Below are positions 18,310 to 25,524 of a stretch of 64,000 bases of DNA, piece after piece; the first letter of the stretch is position 1; the number at the start of each line of letters is the position of its first letter. The notes under the pieces were generated by a model that was given only the letters and a program-made list of their open reading frames with translations, was not told where the DNA came from and made no database searches. The stretch comes from Flavimaribacter sediminis (GTDB lineage: Bacteria > Pseudomonadota > Alphaproteobacteria > Rhizobiales > Rhizobiaceae). The stretch covers positions 1,658,696 through 1,722,695 of the forward strand of contig NZ_JAICBX010000001.1 in NCBI RefSeq assembly GCF_019492055.1. The letters are read 5' to 3'. Made by a program: the position numbers and the translations under genes.

Positions 18310-19515
18310 CTAGTATTTTGCCCTGGCGAGTTGGATGGACTGCTGGTTTCGGTCGTGCAGGATGGTTTCGACGGCGTCGCCGATGCGTTCAAGGCCATGC
18401 GCGTCGATGCCGGCGCCAACCGGTACGTCGTCGGCGATGAGCGCACGGATGGCGGCGGCAAAATCAAGCGGCCGCGAGGCGACAGCCTCCGGCGCCATGC
18501 GGCACCAACCCAGTTCCGCCGCCCGGCTCGCCCGGATATATTGCTCAAGACGCGGCGTCTGGCGCGGCACGAACAGCGCCTTCTTGTTGCGCGACACAAC
18601 CTCGCAGAACGTGTTGTAGCCGCACATGCCGACAACCGCAGAGGCCCGGCGGATCAGGCCTTCAGGCTCCGAATCAAAGTCGATCACATGCATCCGGCCC
18701 GTGCCCTGCGCCCGCGCCCGGATCGCGTGGGCCTCCTGCGGGTCCGCATAAGGCCCCAGAAGCAGCACCGCGGGCATCGTGATTTCCGCGTCCTGCTCGT
18801 AGGCGTCGACCACCGCATTCATCACGAAGTCGCCGTCGCCGCCGCCGCCAGCCGTCACCAGCAGATAGTCCTCGGGCAGGTCGGCGGGAAGCGCCGGCGC
18901 GCCCGCCTGTCCGAGCGAGCGGTACAAAAAGCCCGTGAAGCTGCAGCTCGACAGAACGCTCGCCGGAAGGCCCATCTCGCGCAAGGGATGGTAAAAGCTC
19001 TCCGTGCCGTAGATCCAGATATGGTCGTACAGCCCCTCGATTCGCTCGTAGATGCCCTTGCGCTCCCATTCCGAGCGCAGCAGAGCGGTATCGTCCAGCA
19101 CGTCGCGCAGACCGAGCACAAGGGTCGCCCCGCAGGTCTTCAGATAGCCGAGCGCGGGCATCAGTTCGCCGCTCAGGCCAAGCGGCTCCTTGTCGGTGAT
19201 GAAGATGTCGGCCGGACGGCGCTTCAGCGCCTCCATGATGGCCTGGCTGCGCGCCTCGATCACCTGTTCGTAGGTAAGCTGCGGGTCGGCCGGGCGGTAG
19301 CTGCCGTCCGGCTGCTTCTCGATCTGCGGGATCGGCGCGAAGTGGATGCGGTCATGGGCCGGAAACCGCGACGACAGGTCCGAGCCGGTGATGATCGTCG
19401 CATGCGCGGTGCAAAACCGCTCGACAAGCGTCATCGCAATCTTGCGGCTGCGCCGCAGATGCCCGAGGCCAAACGTGTCGTGGCTGTAAAGTACAATGTG
19501 GGGGGCGTCGTTCAC
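18310..19515 (-). CDS. MurG-like glycosyltransferase family protein
   Basis: A 401-residue cytoplasmic GT-B-fold protein with a GTG start. The N-terminal motif HIVLYSHDTFGLGHLRRS resembles the glycine-rich donor/acceptor loop of MurG-like enzymes. The C-terminal half has LLVTAGGGGDGDFVMNAVVDA, the loop AVVGMCGYNTFCEVVSRNKKALFVPR and RLEQYIRASRAAELGW, as in family 28 transferases. The substrate is unknown; relatives occur near polysaccharide loci. It sits between sfsA and map on the opposite strand, interrupting a usually tight block, and its codon use looks more GC-rich than its neighbours by eye. Confidence 0.82.
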   Translation of the reverse strand: MNDAPHIVLYSHDTFGLGHLRRSRKIAMTLVERFCTAHATIITGSDLSSRFPAHDRIHFAPIPQIEKQPDGSYRPADPQLTYEQVIEARSQAIMEALKRRPADIFITDKEPLGLSGELMPALGYLKTCGATLVLGLRDVLDDTALLRSEWERKGIYERIEGLYDHIWIYGTESFYHPLREMGLPASVLSSCSFTGFLYRSLGQAGAPALPADLPEDYLLVTAGGGGDGDFVMNAVVDAYEQDAEITMPAVLLLGPYADPQEAHAIRARAQGTGRMHVIDFDSEPEGLIRRASAVVGMCGYNTFCEVVSRNKKALFVPRQTPRLEQYIRASRAAELGWCRMAPEAVASRPLDFAAAIRALIADDVPVGAGIDAHGLERIGDAVETILHDRNQQSIQLARAKY

Positions 19516-19975
19516 AAAGGCCTACCTGTCACCAATTGTCATTCTGGACCGGAAATCAATGTGGACGTCGCCACGCCGACCAATGATCACACATGATGCC
19601 TCTGTTCAATCCCGCCGGTTTATACATGGATGCAGACGTCTTATACTTCCCAAACCAGCAACGGTCATCGTTGATGACCGCATATTCCGAACTGCGCGCA
19701 GAGGATCACAGCTCGTCGGTTGATGCAAGTCGCACTTGTGCATGATGGCAGAACACATTCCCTTCCCGCGCACTTGCGCCAACCCTGTCGATTTCTATCT
19801 TGTAACTGTGACGACTGTGACAATTGATGTATGGCCGCAAGCAATCCTCAACTGGCGCCATGTCGACCGTGCGCGTAGCGCCCGCGATCTATGGTATTCC
19901 CTGGGGTTGATGCCTGACCGATAAGGTGCAAAGTGAATTGAAGAAACCGGCGACCGGTTTGCTCGAGGTGAAAGA
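19516..19975. other. 460-bp intergenic region upstream of map and the glycosyltransferase
   Basis: No convincing gene is seen. It contains a perfect inverted repeat CGGTCATC-GTT-GATGACCG (19662-19680) and a direct repeat of ACTGTGAC (19805-19812 and 19814-19821, 9-bp period). As the spacer between divergent genes it must hold both promoters. The inverted repeat lies about 150 bp upstream of the glycosyltransferase start and the direct repeat about 155 bp upstream of map. Either could be an operator; neither matches a binding site I recognise. Confidence 0.6.
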
Positions 19976-20803
19976 ATGGTTGGATATGTAGACGCGATCG
20001 CAGCCCCGCTGCGCAATACGGGCCAGATCAAGCTGCATGGACCGGAAGGCTTCGAAGGCATGCGCAAGGCGTGCCAGTTGACTGCGCGGTGCCTGGACGA
20101 ACTTGTCGACATGGTCAAGCCGGGCGTTTCCACCAATGCAATCGACAAATTCGTTTTCGAATACGGAATGGATCACGGCGCCTATCCGGCGACGCTCAAC
20201 TACCGCGGATACACGAAATCGTCCTGCACATCGATCAATCACGTCGTCTGCCACGGCATACCCAACGACAAGCCGCTGCGCGAAGGCGATATCGTCAATA
20301 TCGACGTGACGCTGGTGCTTGACGGATGGCACGGCGATTCCAGTCGCATGTATCCGGTCGGCCAAATCAAGCGGGCTGCACAAAGACTGATGGAAGTCAC
20401 CCACAAGGCGCTCCTGCTGGGAATCGCCGAAGTGAAGCCGGGCGCCCGCACGGGCGCGATCGGCCATGCCATACAGCGTTACGCCGAGGCCGAACGTTGT
20501 TCCGTCGTGCGCGATTTCTGCGGCCATGGCCTTGGCCAGTTGTTCCACGACGCGCCCAATATTCTTCACTACGGGCGCGCTCATGAGGGCATCGAGATGA
20601 AGGAGGGCATGATCTTCACGATCGAACCCATGATCAATCTCGGAAGACCGCATGTCAAAGTCCTGTCCGACGGATGGACGGCCGTCACGCGCGACCGCTC
20701 CCTGACGGCGCAGTACGAGCATTCCGTTGGCGTTACGGCGGATGGGTGCGAAATATTCACGCTTTCGCCGGGTGGAAAATTCGCTCCCGGCCTTAGCGAC
20801 TGA
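19976..20803 (+). CDS. map: type I methionine aminopeptidase
   Basis: Removes N-terminal methionine from nascent proteins. The 275-residue product has all metal-binding elements: His in [10 protein letters not shown], Asp in [19 protein letters not shown], His in [14 protein letters not shown], Glu in [10 protein letters not shown], and Glu in [12 protein letters not shown]. The ATG at 19976 follows GAGGTG by five bases, a strong ribosome site. radC begins 5 bp after its stop, so the two are co-transcribed. Confidence 0.97.
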   Translation: MVGYVDAIAAPLRNTGQIKLHGPEGFEGMRKACQLTARCLDELVDMVKPGVSTNAIDKFVFEYGMDHGAYPATLNYRGYTKSSCTSINHVVCHGIPNDKPLREGDIVNIDVTLVLDGWHGDSSRMYPVGQIKRAAQRLMEVTHKALLLGIAEVKPGARTGAIGHAIQRYAEAERCSVVRDFCGHGLGQLFHDAPNILHYGRAHEGIEMKEGMIFTIEPMINLGRPHVKVLSDGWTAVTRDRSLTAQYEHSVGVTADGCEIFTLSPGGKFAPGLSD

Positions 20804-20808
20804 CACAG

Positions 20809-21516
20809 GTGGCTGAGCAGTCCGGCCCGACTGCGAATCCGGCCGTGTCCGCCCATGGCGGCCACCGCGACAGGCTGCGCAAGCGCTTCGTTGAAAACGG
20901 CCATCAGGCGCTAGCAGACTATGAACTCCTCGAACTGTTGCTTTTCCGGCTGATACCGCGGCGCGACACCAAACCGGTCGCCAAGGCTCTGCTGCAACGC
21001 TTTGGTAGTCTCGCCGAGGTGATGGGCGCGCCCGTGCACCTTTTATGCGAAGTCGACGGGATCGGCAATTCCGTTGCGCAGGACCTCAAGGTCATCGCCG
21101 CCGTCAATCAACGCGCGCTGCGCGAGGCGGTGATCAAACGCCCGGTCCTTTCGTCATGGTCATCGGTGATCGACTATTGCCGCACCGCCATGTCCTACGA
21201 GAGCCGCGAACAGTTCCGCATCCTGTTTCTCGACAAGAAGAACGCGCTGATCGCCGATGAAATACAGCAAAGCGGAACGGTCGATCATACGCCGGTCTAT
21301 CCTCGAGAAGTCATCAGACGGGCTCTGGAACTGGCGTCAACGGCTGTCATCCTGGTTCACAACCACCCGTCAGGCGACCCGTCCCCTTCCCGCGCAGATA
21401 TCGAAATGACGGGACGGATCGTCGAAGCGGCGAACGCAATGGGCATTCTGGTCCACGACCACATCATCATCGGCAAGGGCGATCACACGAGCCTGAAGAG
21501 CCTGGGCCACATATGA
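20809..21516 (+). CDS. radC: RadC / JAB1-MPN domain DNA-repair-associated protein
   Basis: A 235-residue protein with a GTG start 5 bp after map. The N-terminal helix-hairpin-helix part reads [22 protein letters not shown] and [15 protein letters not shown]. The C-terminal JAMM metalloprotease-like fold has the motif [16 protein letters not shown], whose His, Ser and Asp match the zinc ligands. The biochemical role of RadC is unsettled; older claims of DNA repair function are doubtful. The stop codon overlaps the tig terminator region. Confidence 0.95.
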   Translation: MAEQSGPTANPAVSAHGGHRDRLRKRFVENGHQALADYELLELLLFRLIPRRDTKPVAKALLQRFGSLAEVMGAPVHLLCEVDGIGNSVAQDLKVIAAVNQRALREAVIKRPVLSSWSSVIDYCRTAMSYESREQFRILFLDKKNALIADEIQQSGTVDHTPVYPREVIRRALELASTAVILVHNHPSGDPSPSRADIEMTGRIVEAANAMGILVHDHIIIGKGDHTSLKSLGHI

Positions 21517-21518
21517 AA

Positions 21519-21542
21519 AAGGCCGCGTCGGAGCGCGGCCTT
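21519..21542 (-). terminator. intrinsic terminator of tig
   Basis: AAGGCCGCG (21519-21527) pairs with CGCGGCCTT (21534-21542), a 9-bp stem with a 6-nt loop. On the minus strand it is followed by TTTTTCAT, so it should end the tig transcript 23 bp after its stop. On the plus strand it lies just beyond the radC stop and may serve both genes. Confidence 0.85.
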
Positions 21543-21565
21543 CAGGATCGGTTGTTTGACGAAGC

Positions 21566-22993
21566 CTATTCGGCGTCGGCCTTTTTCTTCGCCGGCGCCT
21601 TCTTCTTGGGAGCGGCCTTCTTCTTGGCCGGTTTCTTCTCCTCGGCTGCGGCCTCTTCCTCGTCATCGGCCATGAGCGCTTCCTTGGTCACGGTCTTGTC
21701 CGTGACGTCGGCCAGTCCGATGATGTGATCAATGACCTTTTCCTCGAAGATCGGCGCGCGCAGTTGGGCGACGGCGTCGGGGGTCTTCTTCAGATAGTCC
21801 ATGACCTGCTGTTCCTGACCAGGGAACTGACGGATCTGGTCGTACATGGCGCGCTGCATTTCCTCGTCGGTGACCGAAACGCCGGCCTTTTCACCAAGTT
21901 CGGAGAGAACAAGCCCAAGCCTCACGCGACGCTCTGCGAGTTTCTCGTATTCAGCGCGCGCTTCCTCTTCCGTCGTGTCCTCGTCCTCGAAGGTCTTGCC
22001 GTTCTGCTGGAGATCGGCCATGACCTGGCCCCAGATGTTGTTAAACTCGACCTCGAGCAGGGATTTGGGCGTCTCGATCTGGTAGTCTTCGTCGAGAGCA
22101 TCGAGAATCTGACGCTTCAGTTTCTGACGGGTGATCTGGCCATACTGGCTTTCGATCTGTCCGCGGACGACTTCGCGCAGCTTCTCGACCGAATCCAGTC
22201 CGAGGTTCTTTGCAAGATTGTCGTCGATCACCAGTTCGCCCGGGCTCGCGACCTCTTTCACCGTGACGTCGAAGGTCGCTTCCTTGCCGGCCAGATCGGC
22301 CGCCTGGTAATCTTCCGGGAACGTCACCGTAACCGTCTTTTCGTCGCCAGCCTTTACGCCGACCAGTTGCTCTTCAAAACCGGGAATGAACGTGTTGGAT
22401 CCAAGAACGAGATTGGCGTCGGTATCCGCGCCTCCGGCGAACTCTTCTCCGTCCACCTTGCCGACATAGTCCATCGTTACGCGATCGCCGTCGGCGGCCT
22501 TGCCTTCCTTGGTCTCGTAGCTGCGGGCGTTTTCCGCGATCCGCTTGACCTGTTCCTCGACTTCGTCATCTTCAATTTCGACGACTTCGCGAACGAGCTT
22601 GAGATTGTCGATGTCCTTGAGTTCGATGACGGGGATGATTTCGTAGCTCATGGAGAACTCGAAATCCTTGGTTGCGGAGAGGATGTCCTTTGCCTCGTCC
22701 TCGTCTTCAGTCATGGTTATTTCCGGCCGCGTCGCGGATTTTTCGCCGCGCTCGGAGAGGATTTCTGTCGGCTTCTGGTTGATCAGTTCATTGACGAGTT
22801 CCGCCATGACCGATTTGCCGTACATCTTGCGAAGGTGTGACACCGGCACCTTGCCGGGGCGAAAACCGTTGATCCGCACCTTGTCTTTCGCGTCCACCAG
22901 CCGCTCTGTCATCTGCGATTCCATGTCTTTGGCCGGAATCACCACCTTGATTTCGCGTTTCAGTCCTTCGGACAGAGTTTCAGTAACCTGCAT
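21566..22993 (-). CDS. tig: trigger factor chaperone / prolyl isomerase
   Basis: Ribosome-bound folding chaperone of 475 residues. The N-terminal ribosome-binding domain contains [19 protein letters not shown], the trigger-factor signature. The PPIase (FKBP-like) domain lies near residues 160-240 ([20 protein letters not shown]), and the C-terminal chaperone domain follows. The tail is a Lys/Ala-rich run typical of rhizobial Tig. The frame is open to 23059, but [10 protein letters not shown] at 22993 with GAAGG upstream is the family start. Confidence 0.97.
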   Translation of the reverse strand: MQVTETLSEGLKREIKVVIPAKDMESQMTERLVDAKDKVRINGFRPGKVPVSHLRKMYGKSVMAELVNELINQKPTEILSERGEKSATRPEITMTEDEDEAKDILSATKDFEFSMSYEIIPVIELKDIDNLKLVREVVEIEDDEVEEQVKRIAENARSYETKEGKAADGDRVTMDYVGKVDGEEFAGGADTDANLVLGSNTFIPGFEEQLVGVKAGDEKTVTVTFPEDYQAADLAGKEATFDVTVKEVASPGELVIDDNLAKNLGLDSVEKLREVVRGQIESQYGQITRQKLKRQILDALDEDYQIETPKSLLEVEFNNIWGQVMADLQQNGKTFEDEDTTEEEARAEYEKLAERRVRLGLVLSELGEKAGVSVTDEEMQRAMYDQIRQFPGQEQQVMDYLKKTPDAVAQLRAPIFEEKVIDHIIGLADVTDKTVTKEALMADDEEEAAAEEKKPAKKKAAPKKKAPAKKKADAE

Positions 22994-23198
22994 TTTGTAA
23001 CCTTCGTTTTGCGGCCTGCCCCGAATGCCGGAACATTGCCGAAATGTTGGCTGCCGCAATGGCGTTGTTTTCGGTGCAACTGTCGCGTCCCCGCCGGGAT
23101 CGGCACCTTTCGAATTTGCTGACCTTTTCCACCCGAAGCGTACTTGCTCCGGTTACGGGGCATCAACTTCGAGGAAACCGTCAGCAGGCGTTCGGCGC

Positions 23199-23227
23199 GC
23201 AATAGCAAATTGACACACGCGGTTCAA
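23199..23227 (-). promoter_or_regulatory. candidate sigma-70 promoter of tig
   Basis: On the minus strand TTGAAC (complement of 23222-23227) and TATTGC (complement of 23199-23204) are 17 bp apart. It would leave a 5' leader of about 200 nt before the tig start. Judged by eye only. Confidence 0.4.
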
Positions 23228-23280
23228 TCACTATTGCCTGCAATCTGGTGTTTCACTGCCAAATTGGTCGGTATTATGGC

Positions 23281-23365
23281 TGGTGCGGGTGGGGAGACTC
23301 GAACTCCCACACCTTGCGGCGCCAGAACCTAAATCTGGTGCGTCTACCAATTCCGCCACACCCGC
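23281..23365 (-). tRNA. tRNA-Leu (anticodon TAG)
   Basis: 85-nt class II tRNA read on the minus strand. The acceptor GCGGGTG pairs with CACCCGC, A is the discriminator and CCA is encoded (complement of 23281-23283). The anticodon stem CCAGA/TCTGG encloses TTTAGGT with TAG. There is a long variable arm (GCGCCGCAAGGTGT region) and a T arm GGGAG-TTCGAGT-CTCCC. It lies alone between tig and the IalB-family gene. Confidence 0.98.
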
Positions 23366-23380
23366 ATCGGGAAAGCGCCC

Positions 23381-23409
23381 AAATGCCACAGTCCTATGCG
23401 CAGGGTCAA
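23381..23409 (-). promoter_or_regulatory. candidate promoter of tRNA-Leu
   Basis: On the minus strand CTTGACC has its TTGACC at the complement of 23404-23409, followed after 17 bp by GCATTT (complement of 23381-23386), 15 bp upstream of the tRNA 5' end. The -35 is a good rhizobial match; the -10 is weak. Confidence 0.5.
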
Positions 23410-23469
23410 GCGGACGTTTTGCGCTGTTCGGAAAACGATCGCGCAGTCCAGAAAACTTTCCGCCAGGCC

Positions 23470-24003
23470 TTACATGGCCTCATGCAAATAGGCGTAGCCT
23501 TCCGAAAATCCCGGCAGGGAGACATCGATCGTGATTTCACGATCGTTCATCAGCACATAGCGGATCTTCGCCGTGGCGTTTTGCGCCAGCATGTTTTTCC
23601 ATAGGTCCTGAAACTTGAACTCAGCGAAACATCCGATGTTGCTGCAGACCGTGTATTCAATCGCCAGGGGATCGGCGCCCGGAAACTGCAAAACGACACG
23701 CTCGGCGAGCTTGACCCCGAGAGGCGTTCTCAGTTGCACCTTCTCTCCACCGGCGGGATCGGGAACGATGGACAACGCAAACGCAAAAAAGCGCTGGTTG
23801 GTGGTCTTGTTCAATCCTTCGAAATTTTGCGACAACGTACAGCGATTCTGACCCTCATTGGGTTTGACGCAAGCGACGATCCATTTTTCGAAATTCTTCT
23901 GCGCGCGCTCCTGCGCATGAGCAGGCAGCGCAACCCCGCAGGTCATCAGCGCCACAGCGGTGATGAGCAGCACTGAACGTATCTTCGATTTCAACGGGTG
24001 CAT
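23470..24003 (-). CDS. invasion-associated locus B (IalB) family periplasmic protein
   Basis: A 177-residue secreted protein. The Sec signal spans residues 1-30 (basic PLKSKIRS, hydrophobic core, cleavage AHA-Q). The mature domain has paired cysteines (IVACVKP, NRCTLSQ, EYTVCSNIGCFAEF), the LRTPLGVKLAERVVLQF strand pattern and the LPGFSEGY tail of the IalB fold. IalB was named from Bartonella invasion, but homologues are widespread in free-living rhizobia with unknown role. The ATG at 24003 is chosen because AGGAGG lies seven bases upstream; a TTG two codons earlier lacks spacing. Confidence 0.9.
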   Translation of the reverse strand: MHPLKSKIRSVLLITAVALMTCGVALPAHAQERAQKNFEKWIVACVKPNEGQNRCTLSQNFEGLNKTTNQRFFAFALSIVPDPAGGEKVQLRTPLGVKLAERVVLQFPGADPLAIEYTVCSNIGCFAEFKFQDLWKNMLAQNATAKIRYVLMNDREITIDVSLPGFSEGYAYLHEAM

Positions 24004-24322
24004 GGTCAATCCTCCTGCCTCAGGGCTGTTTTAACGAATGACGCTTCGAGCGCAAGCGTGATCCTGCGCTTCTATATGGCTATTTCGCCCATCTTTGCAC
24101 TGCACAATATCGCGGTGGCTTAGCTTCGTCTTCATTTGCACGCCTGAACTTAAACCAATCCAGCTCTTCTTACGTTCTTAACACCAATATTCGATATATC
24201 CGCAACAGGACGCCACAACAAACAGGTTTTCGGGTTTTCCGACAGACGACGAAGCCTGGCCCGCACCAGGAATCGCTTCAAAAATACAGCCATGCGTGTG
24301 ATGCATGGCACCTATGCGTATA
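24004..24322. other. gene-free region upstream of sRNA array A
   Basis: No ORF with coding character is seen. It holds a TTGCACTGCACAA element (24095-24107) identical to the one in the DUF1127 promoter at 24622-24634, but without a -10 box at the right distance. It also holds a perfect inverted repeat GCCATGC-N7-GCATGGC (24289-24309) ending 19 bp before the -35 of array A. The repeat is a candidate operator for the downstream RNA gene. Confidence 0.6.
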
Positions 24323-24328
24323 TTGCGC

Positions 24329-24357
24329 TGCACAAAATTGAATCTCCTTCATATATT
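24329..24357 (+). promoter_or_regulatory. promoter of sRNA array A (TGCACA-N17-TATATT)
   Basis: TGCACA (24329-24334) and TATATT (24352-24357) are 17 bp apart. The -35 is embedded in TTGCGCTGCACAA (24323-24335), almost identical to the element in front of the DUF1127 gene at 24699. Transcription should start near 24364. Support comes from recurrence of the same arrangement at 24628 and in part at 25121. Confidence 0.6.
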
Positions 24358-24363
24358 CAGACT

Positions 24364-24540
24364 CAACAAGGCGGCGCCAAACAGTAACGATTACCGGCGG
24401 CCACCGAGAGTAACATAGAGTTTCACAGAGGCATAACTCCTCCTCCCAATGCCCTGTGATGTGATCGGCGATTATCCTCCTCCCAATTGCCGATCGACCT
24501 AAATGACGCCCGCTGGACCTCCTCCCCCAGCGGGCGTTAT
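24364..24540 (+). ncRNA. sRNA array A: three hairpins with anti-Shine-Dalgarno loops, no ORF
   Basis: Three consecutive hairpins are visible. Hairpin 1: TCACAG plus GGCAT (24423-24434, one bulged A) pairs with 24449-24459, loop AACTCCTCCTCCCA. Hairpin 2: 24463-24472 with 24486-24495, loop TATCCTCCTCCCA. Hairpin 3: 13-bp stem 24504-24516 with 24527-24539, loop ACCTCCTCCC, and it may end the transcript. CUCCUCC is complementary to the ribosome-binding consensus GGAGG. Sinorhizobium alpha-r14/NfeR1 RNAs and the cuckoo/CcsR RNAs have the same three-loop design. No start codon occurs between the predicted start and hairpin 1. The ends are inferred, not mapped. Confidence 0.82.
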
Positions 24541-24627
24541 TGATTCTGGCCCGGCCGTGTTTTCAACCCGTTCCGCGAATTAATCCGACCCTTGCAATAA
24601 TGCATAACGAACCTGCAAATATTGCAC

Positions 24628-24656
24628 TGCACAATTTTGCTGCGCGCACCTATATT
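24628..24656 (+). promoter_or_regulatory. promoter of DUF1127-sRNA unit B (TGCACA-N17-TATATT)
   Basis: TGCACA (24628-24633) and TATATT (24651-24656) have a 17-bp spacer. The -35 lies within TTGCACTGCACAA (24622-24634). Two more TGCA-containing stretches lie just upstream (24594-24604 and 24613-24617). Start of transcription would be near 24663, giving a 5' leader of about 36 nt. Confidence 0.6.
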
Positions 24657-24698
24657 GGCTTCAAGACAAACAGCAACGCAAATGAAGAGAATGTCACG

Positions 24699-24842
24699 AT
24701 GACTTTCAAACAGTCTTTTCGCAACTGGCGCCAGTACCGCAACACCTGCAATGAACTTTACCGCATGACGGATCGCGAACTTGGCGATATCGGCATCAGC
24801 CGCTCCGAAATTCCGTTCGTTGCCCGTCAGGCCGTACGCTAG
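24699..24842 (+). CDS. DUF1127 small protein (CcaF1-like), leader gene of array B
   Basis: A 47-residue protein MTFKQSFRNWRQYRNTCNEL..., ending in ARQAVR. It fits DUF1127: a basic, aromatic N-terminal part (NWRQYRNT) followed by L..MTDRELGDIGISRSEI, the conserved core. In Rhodobacter sphaeroides the DUF1127 protein CcaF1 is an RNA-binding protein whose mRNA 3' end is processed into CcsR sRNAs. The same layout occurs here, because hairpin 1 of array B begins 6 nt after the stop codon. An upstream in-frame ATG at 24600 lies before the predicted promoter, so 24699 is the start. Confidence 0.9.
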   Translation: MTFKQSFRNWRQYRNTCNELYRMTDRELGDIGISRSEIPFVARQAVR

Positions 24843-24847
24843 AGAAT

Positions 24848-24964
24848 TTGCCGGGTTAACTCCTCCTCCCATAACCCGGCAATAGGATCGGCTGTTACTC
24901 CTCCTCCCAAACAGTCGATCACACCTACGACGCCCGCTGGATCTCCTCCCCCAGCGGGCGTTGT
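24848..24964 (+). ncRNA. sRNA array B: three anti-Shine-Dalgarno hairpins in the 3' end of the DUF1127 mRNA
   Basis: Hairpin 1 has a perfect 11-bp stem (24848-24858 with 24872-24882) and loop ACTCCTCCTCCCA. Hairpin 2 has an 11-bp stem with one G-T pair (24886-24896 with 24910-24920) and the identical loop. Hairpin 3 has a 14-bp stem (24927-24940 with 24951-24964) and loop ATCTCCTCCC, resembling a terminator. Compared with array A, loops are conserved while the stem of hairpin 1 is entirely different in sequence yet still paired, which is covariation. The likely product is a processed RNA released from the DUF1127 mRNA, acting on ribosome-binding sites; this mechanism is inferred from CcsR and NfeR1. 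Confidence 0.85.
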
Positions 24965-25117
24965 TATGTCTGCTTCCTGCTTTTCTCCCGCAAAATTCCA
25001 CGACCGCGACGCTTAACCGTCCAGAATCAGACTTTCTGAACTCAGAACAGGCCTGATGGCGGCGGAATCGCGCGCGGCGTCTACATTATCATCATACTGT
25101 CTATATTTTATGCGCAT

Positions 25118-25149
25118 GGCTGCACATAATATATGCAGCCACTGCATAT
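25118..25149 (+). promoter_or_regulatory. inverted repeat and candidate promoter of the second DUF1127 gene
   Basis: A perfect inverted repeat GGCTGCA-N9-TGCAGCC covers 25118-25140. Its left arm overlaps TGCACA (25121-25126), which is followed after 17 bp by GCATAT (25144-25149). The same TGCACA-17 bp layout precedes arrays A and B. The -10 match is weaker here, and the start would leave a leader of about 80 nt. The rest of 24965-25233 shows nothing else I can support. Confidence 0.45.
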
Positions 25150-25233
25150 CAGGGATGAAAAAATCACGCTGGAACTCTCGCAAAAAAGGAATAGATCAGC
25201 GCTGTCGTTCAACACCTAATACGGGAGAGACTT

Positions 25234-25380
25234 ATGAACTTCTTGCGTGACTATCAGAATTGGCGCCGCTACTGGAGAACCGTTGATCAGCTCAGCAACC
25301 TTTCGGATGCAGAACTGCGCGATATCGGCCTTGAGCGCCACGCCATCAAAGACGCAGCACGCGGCTTCCACAGACACTGA
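25234..25380 (+). CDS. DUF1127 small protein
   Basis: A 48-residue protein beginning MNFLRDYQNWRRYWRTVDQL and continuing LSNLSDAELRDIGLERHAIK, then ending GFHRH. It matches the DUF1127 core (W-R/Y-rich start, L..L.D.EL.DIGL.R..I). It is paralogous to the 47-residue protein 400 bp upstream (NWRxYxxT and ELxDIGxxR shared). It has GGGAGAGA 5-12 bases before the ATG. Its 3' region has a hairpin but no CUCCUCC loops. Family members act as small RNA-binding or stress/phosphate-related regulators; the specific role here is unknown. Confidence 0.88.
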   Translation: MNFLRDYQNWRRYWRTVDQLSNLSDAELRDIGLERHAIKDAARGFHRH

Positions 25381-25408
25381 GGCCAGCACTGTGATAAAAC
25401 GCGACGTC

Positions 25409-25450
25409 AGCGCCCGGGTATAGTCCCCAAAGGACACTCATCCGGGCGCT
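25409..25450 (+). terminator. hairpin downstream of the second DUF1127 gene
   Basis: AGCGCCCGG (25409-25417) pairs with CCGGGCGCT (25442-25450). The enclosed sequence holds a second small stem GTCC-CCAAA-GGAC. Downstream is GCTCATTTTC, a poor T-run. It probably terminates or stabilises the DUF1127 mRNA. Confidence 0.6.
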
Positions 25451-25524
25451 GCTCATTTTCAAAGCTGCCTATTTCCAAATTTCATTGATTGGACGCGCCT
25501 GGCGGAAGTGATTAAAAGCCTGCC

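Noticed and set aside
24095..24107. TTGCACTGCACAA as promoter of the IalB-family gene or of another RNA
   Set aside because: No -10 box at 16-18 bp on either strand and no structured RNA downstream until array A.
24364..24964. CRISPR-like reading of the repeated CTCCTCCC units
   Set aside because: The repeats are only 8-11 nt, sit in loops of different stems, and no cas genes are present; they are RNA hairpins.
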